Notes: generated from the sequence alone by a model not told the origin. A stretch of 64,000 bases of DNA from Spirometra erinaceieuropaei (GCA_902702965.1 CACRXP010000394.1:362508-426507); one strand, 5' to 3'. Shown: positions 33,893-43,800, counted from the stretch's first letter. Numbers and translations: made by a program.

Positions 33893-35340
33893 TTACAATC
33901 TTCCGAATTCTAAATAGGAAATAAATCATCCTAGAAATTCGAAGTTTCGTTGCATCAGTGTTTCTAGTGCAACGCACTCTTTAGACTTTTAGTTAAATAT
34001 AACTTGAGAGTATTCATCTCCACTGTGAAGAATTGTTGAAACATGGCCTCGAATGAAGGTGAATTTTGCTTTTCATTGTACGTATAAAGAAAAAGGACAA
34101 CTTTGTGTTTCACGTGACTTTGCATAATTAATTGACGGTTCCAGCCGCTTCTCGTCTATGTCTACTGTTCTGCAGCGGAACTGTCAAAAGAGGACCCAAT
34201 AGACATTTCCCTCACGTCTATCAGCAGCACATCCTCCCAGGGTCGCATTTCACGACAACGAACTGGTTATGTGCCTTACCGCGACTCCAAGTTAACTTGG
34301 CTGCTTCGTGACTCTCTGGGAGGGAATTCAAAAACCACCGTCATCGCCAGTGAGTCCTCTTTTGACTAGTGATATTCAATAAAAATCAACCACGAAATCC
34401 AAGAAGCTGGTTCTGTTCATGAAAAGTCGAAGACTTGGGATCAAAAAGGTCGCCCATATGATGTCTACTGTATTATTCTTGAAAAATTGGTGTGTACTCA
34501 GATGCCGGCCTAATTATAATGATCCATCTTAAAAACTCCTGTTGTTTAAAGCCATTTTCAGGGACTTCTCCCTCAAGTTACCCATTAGAGGCACGCGCCA
34601 GCGCTGTGCGAACAGATGTTAATGAAACAAACTCATTTAAGCAGAGTTAAACGACTGAAAAACCACAAACTTGAGATTTCTCCCCGTTCTCTCTATATTA
34701 TATGTTTGAAAAAAACTTCTGAAAAACCATTCGGTTAGGAGCAAAGAGTCATTCAGTGTACAAAAAATACTTCACAAAGTTCATACTTCGACCTTCTTTG
34801 GCGGAGAATCTCGCTTCCTGCAGATAATATGGACAGTCGTTTCATGAGGACTTGACCCCAAGGTTGTCGTTAATTTATGTTAAAATGGGAACCTTAGAAA
34901 TTGGATCACAAGGCATGGCCTCCCTGAGGAATGCGGGGGTACCCGTTTTCGGGGTGGGACCCCTCGCGTTTTGGGTATGCGGAGGAAGAAGAGAGGAGAA
35001 ACTTTAGACCGAATTGGAAGTATTATTAAGACGTGCTCATGCACTTGGCTTGTTTGTGTTACTGTTACACGTTGCACGGCCTCTTTGGTAATCCGGACTT
35101 TGTCTTTTGTCTCCACGTTTTCAGCAATTTCGCCTTCGAGCGCCAGTCTTCGGGAGACGATGAACGTTCTGCGGTTTTCCCAGTGCATAAAAATGATTAA
35201 GAACTACCCGATGAGAAACGAGGTATTGCAATCCCTTCCCCAATTTTTCCTATATTGACTAGGACCCAAAAGCCGCCTATATCCGAAAACTACTTCAGGA
35301 GATTGATCGACTTCGTGTGGAGGTTGAGGGCTGCAGAAAG
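15178..35340 (+). CDS. Kinesin motor protein (kinesin-3-like), motor domain in 14 exons, 3' end not resolved
   Basis: Kinesins are ATP-driven microtubule motors. Exons: 15178-15224, 15263-15335, 15368-15454, 15498-15605, 16621-16653, 17123-17178, 22384-22490, 26530-26599, 28249-28321, 29919-29986, 30815-30912, 34176-34349, 34562-34617 and 35263-35340. All have GT/AG borders and consistent phases, giving 376 codons. Landmarks: start [13 protein letters not shown] (beta-1); P-loop GMTGTGKT at residues 91-98; [20 protein letters not shown]; switch I NVASSRSH at 202-209; switch II DLAGSE at 237-242; [30 protein letters not shown]. The ending [18 protein letters not shown] fits the kinesin-3 neck. 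By eye it is nearest KIF16B/KIF13. Oddities: Met replaces the usual Gln in the P-loop, the region after beta-1 is short, and the NYxETLSTLRYA segment is largely missing from exon 13. Tail domains (FHA, coiled coil, lipid binding) were not found. Confidence 0.93.
15263..15335 (+). CDS. Kinesin exon 2
   Basis: Encodes [20 protein letters not shown], the beta-1a/1b region. It lies between a 38-nt intron (15225-15262) and a 32-nt intron (15336-15367, GTTAGT to GTGCAG). Confidence 0.8.
15368..15454 (+). CDS. Kinesin exon 3
   Basis: Encodes [12 protein letters not shown], the FxFD strand, and YGQET before donor GTAGGT. It is followed by a 43-nt intron. The upstream GTGCAG acceptor keeps the frame; the nearer GGACAG would break it. 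Confidence 0.85.
15498..15605 (+). CDS. Kinesin exon 4 (P-loop)
   Basis: Encodes [19 protein letters not shown], the ATP-binding P-loop, ending GSK before donor GTAAGC. 36 codons, phase 0 at both ends. Confidence 0.96.
15606..17122 (+). other. Kinesin introns 4 and 5
   Basis: AT-rich intronic sequence of 1015 and 469 nt around the 33-nt exon 5. No repeat or second gene was recognised. Confidence 0.6.
16621..16653 (+). CDS. Kinesin exon 5 (33 nt)
   Basis: Microexon [11 protein letters not shown], matching the conserved GIIPRxCxxLF position after the P-loop. Acceptor GCATTTAG, donor GTAAGT. Confidence 0.8.
17123..17178 (+). CDS. Kinesin exon 6
   Basis: Encodes [18 protein letters not shown], the alpha-2 end and the strand before SFYEIYNE. 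Acceptor ATTCTAG, donor GTGAGT. The split codon joins the exon at 22384 and gives Ser. Confidence 0.82.
19241..19437 (-). repeat. tRNA-derived SINE, left member of inverted pair
   Basis: Read on minus, 19345-19263 looks like a tRNA head: GCTCAGGTGGTTAGAGTG for the A box and GGTTCGAATCC for the B box, with GCCTC/GAGGC ends pairing. The unrelated tail runs to about 19437. It is inverted relative to 19605-19814. Confidence 0.7.
19605..19835 (+). repeat. tRNA-derived SINE, right member of inverted pair
   Basis: Same family as 19241-19437 in the opposite direction, with the B box GGTTCGAATCC at 19761-19772. After the head it shares CCGAGTTTTTCA and AGTGAATTATTTGAA with a third fragment at 19484-19545. 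The cloverleaf is degraded, so it is not a functional tRNA. Confidence 0.7.
21122..21200. repeat. (GGA)n-rich microsatellite
   Basis: Imperfect GGA/GAG tract of about 80 bases. The Leu-rich open frame on the opposite strand is a by-product. Confidence 0.9.
22384..22490 (+). CDS. Kinesin exon 7
   Basis: Encodes [13 protein letters not shown], a Ser/Thr loop, then [14 protein letters not shown]. These are hallmark kinesin-3 motor sequences. Donor GTAGGC. Confidence 0.97.
24399..24880. repeat. Repeat with two nested inverted segments
   Basis: 24399-24455 is the inverse of 24664-24722 with a few mismatches (GGGGTCACGAACAGGCAAC on the left). 24607-24645 is the inverse of about 24842-24880 (GATGAAGTGCTTATGA). 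The interlocked pairs suggest two inserted or rearranged copies of one repeat. Confidence 0.6.
25060..25225 (-). repeat. tRNA-derived SINE with head
   Basis: Read on minus: head 25225-25137 with A-box-like GGCCCAATGGTTAAGTG and B-box-like GGGTTCACATTTC. Then comes the shared body with GACTGGCTGACCATGGCC and CCATCCCACTC. The head differs from the copy at 55255. Confidence 0.65.
26530..26599 (+). CDS. Kinesin exon 8
   Basis: Encodes [19 protein letters not shown], the segment after GPYVE. Acceptor TTATTGCAG, donor GTATTT. Confidence 0.93.
28249..28321 (+). CDS. Kinesin exon 9 (switch I)
   Basis: Encodes [18 protein letters not shown] with the switch I motif NxxSSRSH, then TIYIKQ. Acceptor TTCTGCAG, donor GTATGA. 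Confidence 0.97.
28915..29330 (-). repeat. Unnamed roughly 400-bp dispersed repeat, copy 1
   Basis: Reverse complement of the repeat at 31955-32365. It shares CTGCCAGC near the end, a GTCAGGATTTTTACCAACAA block, and the CACTCTC(C)TTC to GTCAAGAAGA core. Confidence 0.8.
29919..29986 (+). CDS. Kinesin exon 10 (switch II start)
   Basis: Encodes [10 protein letters not shown], then [10 protein letters not shown]. The split codon with exon 11 completes DLAGSE. Acceptor ATTTCAG, donor GTGCGT. Confidence 0.95.
30176..30425 (+). repeat. tRNA-derived SINE
   Basis: A diverged head (GGGCGGTAGACTGC and GGTGCGAATACCAGG as box remnants) is followed by GGTATGACTGGCTGGTGATG and CCATCCCAATCTACCTTG. The tail is AAGGCGAGCATGTCTCGTAA. 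Confidence 0.65.
30815..30912 (+). CDS. Kinesin exon 11 (alpha-4)
   Basis: Encodes [20 protein letters not shown] and [12 protein letters not shown], the relay region binding microtubules. Acceptor CTGTTAG, donor GTAGGT. Confidence 0.97.
31490..31595 (+). pseudogene. Remnant of a LINE C-terminal zinc-finger tail
   Basis: The frame [20 protein letters not shown] resembles the C-terminal C2H2 finger (CPHCxRTFxARIGLxGHxR) I recall from flatworm endonuclease/reverse transcriptase LINE proteins. The first Cys is lost. The rest of the ORF is not recognisable. Confidence 0.45.
31955..32365 (+). repeat. Unnamed roughly 400-bp dispersed repeat, copy 2
   Basis: Begins TGTCCACCGTGTGCTCC. It continues with the CTACC(C/G)CACTCTCTCCTCC tract, GTGTCAAGACAAAGTCAAGA and a GGTGGAGGAGGGC tract complementary to it, and ends with CAGGCTGCAAGG and CATGATTTGCTG. 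The two complementary tracts can form a hairpin inside the repeat. Confidence 0.85.
33380..33560 (+). repeat. Diverged telomere-like-tract repeat, member 1
   Basis: Shares GAATTTAGCCC and GAGGGGTGC-type blocks, with degenerate TTAACCC/CTAAAC spacing, with 38600-38820. Confidence 0.35.
33818..33892. repeat. (CTA)n microsatellite, about 25 units
   Basis: An almost uninterrupted CTA tract of 75 bases, ending TATTACAATC, in kinesin intron 11. The poly-Tyr and poly-Thr open frames over it are artefacts. Confidence 0.97.
34176..34349 (+). CDS. Kinesin exon 12 (L12 to alpha-6)
   Basis: Encodes an expanded Ser-rich loop of about 30 residues, then [20 protein letters not shown] and NSKTTVIA. Acceptor TTCTGCAG, donor GTGAGT. 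Confidence 0.96.
34562..34617 (+). CDS. Kinesin exon 13, tentative (neck-linker region)
   Basis: Between acceptor ATTTTCAG and a GTTAAT donor the frame reads [18 protein letters not shown]. It lines up with ISPAxxNYxETLSTLRYAxRAxxI but lacks about eight residues. Phase fits on both sides. The weak donor and the deletion leave doubt whether this is the true exon. Confidence 0.5.
35263..35340 (+). CDS. Kinesin exon 14 (neck, coiled coil start)
   Basis: Encodes [20 protein letters not shown], matching the DPNAxxIRxLxxEVxxL sequence that follows the kinesin-3 motor. Acceptor GACTAG, donor GTAGGT, phase 0. Confidence 0.9.
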
Positions 35341-35794
35341 GTAGGTTGTTGGTCTTATCTCTATGTGCAATTCGAACATCACCAGTAATACAAACTGAAC
35401 CCTTTTACCCCTTGGTATACGTGTTCATATTACTGAGGAGTTCCCGAAAATAGCTCTTGACGTAGATTAAAGAGTATTCTCATGATGCCATTTTTACATT
35501 TATAAAGATTAAGTTTAGAGAAAGGGTCTGGTAATGGGCTCTTGCACGTATTCTACTTAAAGAAAGAGACAAACTGCGTTAAAATTTGAACATTGTTACT
35601 GGAAGACTTCAGAAAAACGTTCGTCGCTGGCTTCACTTGTTGTACTCTTAACTACATTAAAAAGACTAATTGTCAAAATTACGAACAATGCCAAATTCGT
35701 TTTTTTCTCGAAAAGTCCTAATAGACATTATTCTCATGTGCAAACCTTGCTTGCATATATGAAGTGTAGCAAGCAATTGAATCAATTTATGTCT

Positions 35795-36228
35795 GTTGCT
35801 TTTTAATTTCCTTAGAAATTAACTGCGAACTTGGAGTCGGTCAGTATATTTAAGATCTATAGGCTCAGACCAAAGTTTTTCTGTATGAATATTTAGGCCG
35901 AAATCCATCAGCCACAGCGGATAACCGCGTAATATTCATTTACTGCCGACAGGCAGCTAGTGGTACATTTTAAGGTAACGGGATTCCATACTAAGAACAC
36001 AGGTAGTAGCCCAAAGTGTATACACGCGTGTTTCGCCGATATTTTGCCGCTGAATGACAGCTGCGAGGGATCCGGCTCGTCCGTGGGTTCCCCAGCATTC
36101 CCTGTCTGCTTTCCGATAGATACTGCAATCTACAAATTGTTGCTTTTCATTTACCTAGAAATTAACTGCGAACTTGGAGTACATCAGTATATTTAAGGTC
36201 CATAGGCTCAGACCAAAGTTTCAGTTGT
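35795..36228 (+). repeat. Direct repeat of about 85 bp, 350 bp apart
   Basis: 35795-35880 and 36144-36228 share TAGAAATTAACTGCGAACTT, CAGTATATTTAAG and CATAGGCTCAGACCAAAGTT with few changes. The unit includes the candidate 24-nt exon and its acceptor. Confidence 0.85.
35816..35839 (+). CDS. Possible kinesin microexon 15 (24 nt)
   Basis: TTTCCTTAG acceptor, 24 in-phase bases encoding KLTANLES, then donor GTCAGT. It could extend the coiled coil after GCRK. An imperfect second copy of the exon and its flanks lies at 36144-36228. It is too short for a firm call. Confidence 0.35.
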
Positions 36229-38599
36229 AATGCATAACAGCCAAATCGGCAAAAACCTAATAAATCCTCCAGAATCGTGCTTTTCAACTTTTCTACTGGG
36301 TTAATTCCAGAAGTTAAGGCAGTAATAAAATGAAGCTAGAGCTGTGGTTCCCATACTTTTTCGCCTTTGACCAGAAATTCTAAAAAATCTTGTTTACTTA
36401 CCCGAGGTATTTGGACGTCAGTTGTAGGGGCGAAGAAAGCAGCCGCTCTGTGAGTGCTGCTTTACGTTTGCTGATCCGTAGTTGGGCTGTAAATAAGTGT
36501 AGGAAACAATGCGGTGGAAGTATTGTCCTAGGCTAAGACAAAAAGGATTCTAGTCGTCAGAACACGTGTTTTGTCGTCTGAGTTCTTCAGCATGTACACG
36601 TGTTCATCGTTGGAAAAGGACCAAAGCAAATAGACAGTATGTGCAACTTCCTTCAGTCAGTTAGCGAAAAATATAGGCTACCAGGGCATGGGATCCTGTG
36701 GTTTCCTACGCGGGCGGACAAACACCAGTGGTCTAGGGAGTTCTAGTCAGGGCTTCGAGCCCCTGCTATTCTCCGGCCTGTCTTGCCGGCAGCAGCAGTG
36801 TTGAAATCATGAGCAGTACACAGAGTATGGGTGGCCACTTGTGATAACGAACCACCACCTTTTCCATCACCCACTCATACTCGTGTAATCTGACAGATAT
36901 GACCAGACCGCTCAAAGGATCGCAGACGGCCTTTGGAATGCACAAACTGACCGCGTACGATTTCTAACAACAAAGCCTAACCCCCCTGTTCAGGCGCTTT
37001 GTCAACTTGGCATAAAAGACTATTTTTTGGCAGGCTTGAGCGAAATTCGCTCCATGGGCGATCAGGCAAGCTCAGGTTTATGAAGATGTGAAGCAGATAT
37101 TCCAACAGACTTGTGGATCTGAATTCGCCGGTCGTTTTCGTTCGTAACAGAACTCCCATTTTGCCATATATTGCTTGTTTGAGCAGAATACTGGGAACGT
37201 GACGTTGTTGTTTTTTTCTTCCCCACTTAAACGAAATTTAGGAAAAATGTCGTTGAGAAGAGCTTAAAACATTTAACGACAATCTCTTTGATTTTTATAA
37301 GTGTGCCATCGGCGTATGGACGCCAACAAGTGGGTTAAGGATGATCGAATGAGGTTGACATTTAGGATTCAAGGGACTCAAACGACTGAACTTCCGCTCC
37401 TCTGATCGGAATTATCTGTCCTCTTTTGTAGAACCTGACGTTCCTGAAACCCTAATTACTGTCTCTTTTAGAAACGAATGATGTTCCGCGTAACGTTTTT
37501 AGGAGCATTCAGTGTTCCGGTTTAGCGCCTGTTTTAACACGACAGCTGGGATAGGATATTTTTAAATGAGAGACTGCCGTACTGAGATCAATTTCCTTGA
37601 CAAAATTTTTAAAGTCATCTAATGACTTGAGGAATCATGTACATAAAATAAATGTCAAAACTTAAGAAACCTTAAATCTAAGTTGCCGTTTAGGCTAAGA
37701 AAGATTGTTTGAATGGGGCTGTAGTACTGAACATTCTACAATCGGATCCAAAAATACAGCATCCAAGACAAACGATAGCTCATACTTGAGTTTCGTCCAA
37801 GCCATTTAGACGATAATTCCTGCAAATAGTTAATACTTGACCAGTGTACATTTTTAAACTGACTTTTAGTACCGGCATATGTTTAAGTATAGTCTATTAA
37901 GGAGTATGCGAAAATAACTTTTCTTTCCCATATCGGAAAATTATGCCTTCTTGCAACCTTATAGTTGAATGAATATGTCCTTTGTTTTTTAAAGCTGGCA
38001 TTCGGAAGACTGTCAGGAACGCATACTTGGTCGTCCAAGTAGTCAAATTATCACAGAATTATTTGCGGCGCTTAAGAAGTTTGCATCGGGGTCCGTCTTT
38101 ATCCTAATATATTATAAGTGCCGGAAGTGTGCTCCATAAAACTGTGAAAAGATAAATGAATTTGCTCTAGACAGAGTGCGTTGTAGGTAACTTTAAAGCT
38201 GACCGAACCTACATACGTCGCTGTTTGTGTTTTCAAGAACATGAGCCAAGCGCTTTGAGGAAAACCTGATTCCCTAAAAGTGTACTAATTGATTTTGCCT
38301 CTATTTTCCGGGGTATATGCTTGAATTTATACAGGTAAATAAAATCGATGCATAAACCAAACACTACCGATAAGGGTGATTTTTAGTGTGATTTTCCTAG
38401 ATGCCTAAAAATGGAGTCAAACAAAACCAGTACAGTTCTCAGTATGAAAGAGTAAGGGATTTTAGTGCACATTAGTTAACATCGAATTGTTTTTAAATGA
38501 TCCCAGCAAACAGAAAACGTTGCAATTTATGTCAGATTTCCATGAGTTCCCCCGGTAGGAGATAGGAATTGGTACCTTACTTGCTAGGTCGCTTCACGT
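36229..38599. other. No gene recognised
   Basis: AT-rich sequence. A GCTTCGAGCCCC segment near 36757 recalls a tRNA B box, but no matching head could be drawn. Confidence 0.4.
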
Positions 38600-38820
38600 C
38601 AAATATCAGGGGAGTACCTATTCTCGCTTTCGAACTCTGACATTAACCCTAACCAGCCTCGAATTTAGCACGAGACCGCTTGTAATTCGGGGGCACCCTA
38701 TTCCCAACCGTAATCTTAACCTTAAACCGGACCCTCACCATAGTCCCACTCTTAACCTTGACCCCTATGCTAACCCTAAACCGTAAACTTAACCCTAACC
38801 TCAACCTTACCACTAGCTAT
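38600..38820 (+). repeat. Repeat with degenerate CCCTAA tracts, member 2
   Basis: Several TAACCCTAA units are interspersed with CCTCGAATTTAGCACGAG and GGGGGCACC. 40560-40810 carries the same blocks on the opposite strand. Confidence 0.6.
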
Positions 38821-39940
38821 TGGAATTTGGCAAAAAACCACCTTTAATACGGAGCATATAAGCATATAAGAGGATAATTTGTTCGATAATAGGCACTCAA
38901 CTTTTTTCAAGATATTTCTGTTATCCCGCTATAGTGTAAAGGTATGCACCGATATATTGGAAGGACTTTCTGTTTTGACGTTTAACCATGGGAATATGAG
39001 GCGATTGGCCTTAGGATAATCTACAACGTAAACTCATAAAGCGTAGACGGAATGTATTCCCTAAAGTCCCTCCGGTACCCTAATTCTTCTCTTCTGAGTA
39101 TTTGGTTTAGTTATTACGGTCCGCCCCAGGTAATATCGAAAGTGACAGTCAGTTTTACAGACTAGACATTCGCCTCCGAACGAGACTTCTGTTTTAAAGC
39201 ACTATACTAAGTAGCGACAGATTCTTTTTCTTCCATTCTCAGATTTGTGCATTTCGCCGTATTCTGGCTTTAGGGACTGATTTCACCTTTTGGTAGAGGG
39301 AGGGAGCCTATTCCTTGACTTTCAACATTTAGGATAATTGATTAATTGTGCATGCATTTTTGACGACAGTTAACTTAAGAAATTGTTAAGTGTAAGTCTC
39401 CTCATAGGACAAAGCTAATTTCCGGTTGGCCGTATTATTTGTGAGTACATGAGAACCATGTGGTCGCCGCCTACATTTCGCAGACACACGACGTTTAAAA
39501 GATTAGTGGTGTGCATTTTCCTATTTTCGACAGTGTAGTTTGGGGAGTTGCTGCATTTCCGTCGACAACATGAAAATTTCAATATTTATTCCATTACCAC
39601 CTGACGGAGTGTAATGCAAGCAAATGACTTGCTGACATTCGAGTCTCTAGTCCTGTGTCTGCACAGGCGTTTACTATGAGGAGTTCTACATGTTCGATAT
39701 AAAATCTACTGAAGATCACAGTTCAGCTTGAAAGATTTATGTTTTTTGCCTTTCATGACAGGACGGACAAATGAAGATGCTTCTCATGCGACATCGCGGG
39801 TTGCAAACATCTCTCGGCGATATATCTGTGAGTAATCTAATGTTTTCTGCTGTTTCTCGAGTAAATGTCCAGTAGAATAGCTCAACACATTTGAAAAATG
39901 TATGAAAAGTCGGTGTAAGGCGAAAAAATTGGGTAATATG
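38821..39940. other. Intergenic or intron; only the candidate exon at 39762
   Basis: Apart from the possible exon at 39762-39827, no coding or repeat signal was recognised. Confidence 0.4.
39762..39827 (+). CDS. Possible kinesin exon 16 (66 nt)
   Basis: A pyrimidine-rich acceptor (CCTTTCATGACAG) and a GTGAGT donor bracket 22 phase-0 codons: DGQMKMLLMRHRGLQTSLGD, then IS. Length, phase and basic/helical composition suit a continuation of the kinesin neck. No conserved motif proves it. Confidence 0.4.
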
Positions 39941-39941
39941 T

Positions 39942-40293
39942 GGTTTGGTAGCCCCACCTGATAGACGCAATACTGTTGGGATTTGGGTTAAGCGGTAGGG
40001 TTAGGGGTTAGGGCTGGAGATTTTGGTCAGGGGTTTTATAATTGGGGGTTAGTTTTGGGGTCAGGGCTTGGGTTTAGGGGTTATAGTTAGGGGTTAGGGT
40101 TAAGAGTTAGCGCAACTATTTTTCAACCACTCAAAGTACAACTGCACATCCTCAATAGCTTTCCTTTACATACAATTACTTGACCTCGTAGCCTGTGCGT
40201 TTCCCGGCCCCACCTGTAAAAACCCCTATTACCACCGATCCCGCATTAGAGGTGCCTGGGGTTTGTTTACTTCAGGTGGGGTTACATAACCAA
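39942..40293 (+). mobile_element. MITE-like element with telomere-like G-rich tract, copy 1
   Basis: Terminal inverted repeats: CCCCACCTGA at the left and TCAGGTGGGG at the right, with some flanking similarity. Inside, about 39990-40110 is a G-strand tract of TTAGGG-like units. The following 170 bp contain AACCACTCAAAGTACAAC and CCTATTACCACCG. The same order is found at 55787-56053. It has no coding capacity. A clear target-site duplication could not be fixed. Confidence 0.75.
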
Positions 40294-40559
40294 ATCCGAC
40301 CGAAAATTGTTGTAGAAATGCGCAAAGACGGAAGGCTATGATATTTACAAATAATAGGCTTGTTTTTTCGACGGAAACAGCTGAACTCCTACGCTCCACC
40401 GGGTGGTACTTGGGTCAGGAAAAAAACGCTAATGCTTTCGTCGCTTGTCCACCCATTTCAATACGAAAGGTGATATTTCGATTGTCTTCGAGGTAGAAGC
40501 TTGAATTATAGCTTATGGAGCATTTGGTAACGTCGAGCGCTTTGCGTAGCACAGTTCGG

Positions 40560-40810
40560 CTGGGCACGGAAATGTGGACCCTCCTACTACGGGCGGACGT
40601 ACGTTATATTCCAGGGTTAGTGCGAATGTTAGGGTTAGGACTAGAATACTTGGACTTTAGGTCAGCGTTGTGGTTACAATTACTGCTGTTGTAAGGGTTA
40701 GGGAGGTTGGGTTTGTGCCGCGACGGTGTTTTGTAGGGCTACTACAGATGGGTTGGTGTTAGGGTCGAAGTTTGGACACGAGAATATGCACCCCCTAGAG
40801 TTTAGCACAA
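40560..40810 (-). repeat. Repeat with degenerate TTAGGG tracts, member 3
   Basis: GGGTTAGTG, GTTAGGGTTAGG and related units, with GGTGCATATTCTCG on the minus strand matching the block order at 38600-38820. Confidence 0.55.
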
Positions 40811-43800
40811 AAACCCCTATTTCGGGAGGCGGTCATATTTTCGTGTTTGACCCACAATGCAAAATAACAACATAATGTCACGTGGTTGTTATTGGTGGGC
40901 TGGCAAATAGTTAAAGATCGTACTATATTCCATGAGAAATAGGAGAAAACAGATTGGTCATTGTTGAAGTGTAAAGCCTTAAATGCCATCAATTCAGTGA
41001 CAAAACCTGTGAGTTTTTCCAAGCTTCCAAGCCGGTATTGTTTAGGGTGCAAAATTTGAAAATGACTAAAATTGGGCGTTAGTTTGAAATAATTTGTGTC
41101 ATTAAACGCTGGTTATCAAGAAAAATGAATGCTGAACTAACGGAGTCTATAGCTACTCTGATTCATAAAATACAAAAAGGAGTAGGTATTATGGGGTACT
41201 GTGATTTCACCAGTACTATCAAAGAGCCAATGCGGGTGCATTTATGTCCGCGGGAAAACGCCGTAGCAAATATCTTTGTTCAAGTATACTTTCGAACGAT
41301 TTTAAAAATTTTTCGCGTCCATATGTCAAATAAAGATACGTAGATTGTGAAAATTGACTAAATAACAGTGACTTAGAACAAGAACAAACTATCGGGGATC
41401 CACAAGGTACTGCTTACAAATTGTACTGTTAGTTTAAGCCACAATGGAAGTCCCGTCCAATGCATTTTAACTAAAATAAGTATATTTTGCCAAAAAATGA
41501 ACGCTTAATTTTTTTGGTAACCTCCTCTTGAACCGTATCAGAAATAAAAACTGTTTATCCCAACCTACCTTCGGAAATAAGGCTTTTCTAAAGCGATGAA
41601 GAATGCATGTGTCACGTAAAATATTCTCTCTGACAAACTCCCATGGTCGTGTAACGAGCGTAACACGTCAGTGGAGATTTAAAACTTTGAATGGTCTCGT
41701 GAATTTGAGCCAGAGTTGCTATCTGCACGAATTCACATAATTTTACGAAATAAACCTGTCCGGACCAATAGAAATTTAGAAGGCAAGAGCAACACTTCAA
41801 CGACGAAATCTTCTGTGGGTGTAGTTATTGCGCACGGTTTTCCTTACGATAATCCACTTCTGGCATTTTATTCAGGCGTGCGCCTCCTTTGCGTTTCTTC
41901 TTAAATTAGCAGATATATTTTATTCTGGATCACATTTCTCACAATATATATAAAGCGATGAGTACATTTTAGCTTCCTAGTATTAAGTCTGTCAGTGATT
42001 GTCAAGGGGTTCATTTCGTATGCAGTGTGTCAGTTAAAACTCCTTTGCGTGTTTTCATACAATACCCCATCTCCAAACCAAATTCTCACCACAATGCCGA
42101 AAGCCGCGGACACATCATTTACTAACGAAGAAAACAACGTACGAATAGACCTACTTTCCTTTGCATATCTTCTGGTTAATAACAAAAGAGCAATTTCATT
42201 TGCAGCTGGAGGTATTTACTTAAAACTTCCGGATAGCGTTTTTTCTCTAAGCACGCATGTAGTGAACCGTCGTAGAGCATTTTAGGTCTTTAGCATATTT
42301 TTTGCCGACCAATAGGGTGTAATACCCAACTAGCCAGTTATGCATGCCTCTTAAAAGATGATCCTCTGGGAACAAAAGTGTCGGGCCGTCAGCATTTTCA
42401 AAATTTGCATCCGGGATTTTCCTACAGTCCAGTCCTTCCGATTATGAAGCTAAAATACCAGTCCTCGCTTAACCTTATCCTTCGTAGAACAGGAAGATTG
42501 CGCGATCAATCGCTCGACAAGGAGCGTTTTGTCAGAAAGTTCTCATAGGCACAAATGGTCCTTGTTTAGACGGCATGATCCTCTACAAGTCCATGTCGCC
42601 TTTAGTTGTCGGCTTTTGTATTCAGCTGCGTAAAAAAGAAAGTGTTAAGCATCATTGTGTGGTTCGTTCAAATTTTACGTAAAGGTTCCAGGTGCGTGGA
42701 CTGGTTTTAAACCTAAGACTGGATTCTGAAGCGGAACACATATGCCTGTGAACAGCAGAGCCTCTAATGAAATTTGGAAGGAGTAGTTAAAATAAAAGCA
42801 AACATTTGCGTCGATCACGTCTGCGCTTCTGACAGGAAATCTCTTCGCTTGAAGCTTGAACCAGCAATCTTTGCAGCTGTCTTACCCTGGGATTTCCGTT
42901 GTTTCGTTGAGGTCACAAAGATCTCACCAACGGCTTCGTCACGTGGTCTTAAATTTGGTCAGATTTAAAGTGCTGCCCTCCATGACGTACACGGGATTTG
43001 AGGACGAGTCAGTATGTCGGTTTCTCGGTTTTGTGATACATTGCACACCTATAGATGTCATCTACCACACCTAACTGATTTTCCCTCTTGTCCCATACTA
43101 TCTAAGAGCAGCCACGCTCTACGAGAATAGCATAGCACGTGCGTTAAGTCCAGGCAGAATCTGCTTCCATATAACCTCATGCCTTGTCCATTTCAACTTT
43201 CGCCAGTTCACCTGCGTATCCGCGTTTGCATCATATGAGTCATACGCAACCTGTTGCGAACTGTGCGTTACAGTGATCAGGTTTCACGCAAACTGCGTCT
43301 TTTTCTGTGACCGTTCAGATGTGAATTGCTATTAGCGGGTAAGAATGGCCATCTAGGCACCGCTCACTTAATCGTACACTCCGTTTTTATTTCTTGCGCA
43401 CTTTACACTGTTGGCCATCCAAAATTACGCGTCCTTGATTATGCCTTTAGTTAAAACCAAGTCCACATCAGCGGCAAAGTTGAAAATTATTTGTTAAAGA
43501 CATATACCTAGACATATCATTTCGTGGATGAACAGTTTCATGGATTATGCAATACCTTGGATACGACTATCATAAACGTTGTTCTTTCAGTTAAATATAG
43601 CCCCTCTATATGACATCTCTTTTTAAGCGAACAGGAATTAGTGTGGGGCTCACAACTCTCAGGATAAATAGTCTTAAGGTAACCAGAACTTACATCCCTA
43701 CGCATTTTTACTGAACGAATAAATAGACAGTTTTTATTGTATTTGAGAGAAGATACGCTAATATGTGGGTCCAACCTTTCAGGATATAAACGAGAGGACA

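Larger units (their letters stand above)
30913..34175 (+). other. Kinesin intron 11 (3.3 kb)
   Basis: Contains a LINE tail remnant (about 31490-31595), copy 2 of the roughly 400-bp repeat, a telomere-like repeat at 33380-33560 and a (CTA)n tract. The frames at 32394-32747 and 33445-33811 are not recognised. Confidence 0.6.

Noticed and set aside
33654..33924. Open frames with poly-Tyr or poly-Thr runs
   Set aside because: They translate the (CTA)n microsatellite; no coding support on either side.
34880..35188. 102-codon minus frame between kinesin exons 13 and 14
   Set aside because: Helical-looking ([20 protein letters not shown]) but without a recognised family or splice borders.
36750..36800. 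Possible tRNA (GCTTCGAGCCCC)
   Set aside because: B-box-like only; no A box or acceptor stem could be drawn.
38640..40760. True chromosome-end or fusion-point telomere
   Set aside because: The TTAGGG-like units are degenerate, in both orientations and inside repeat units found elsewhere in the window.
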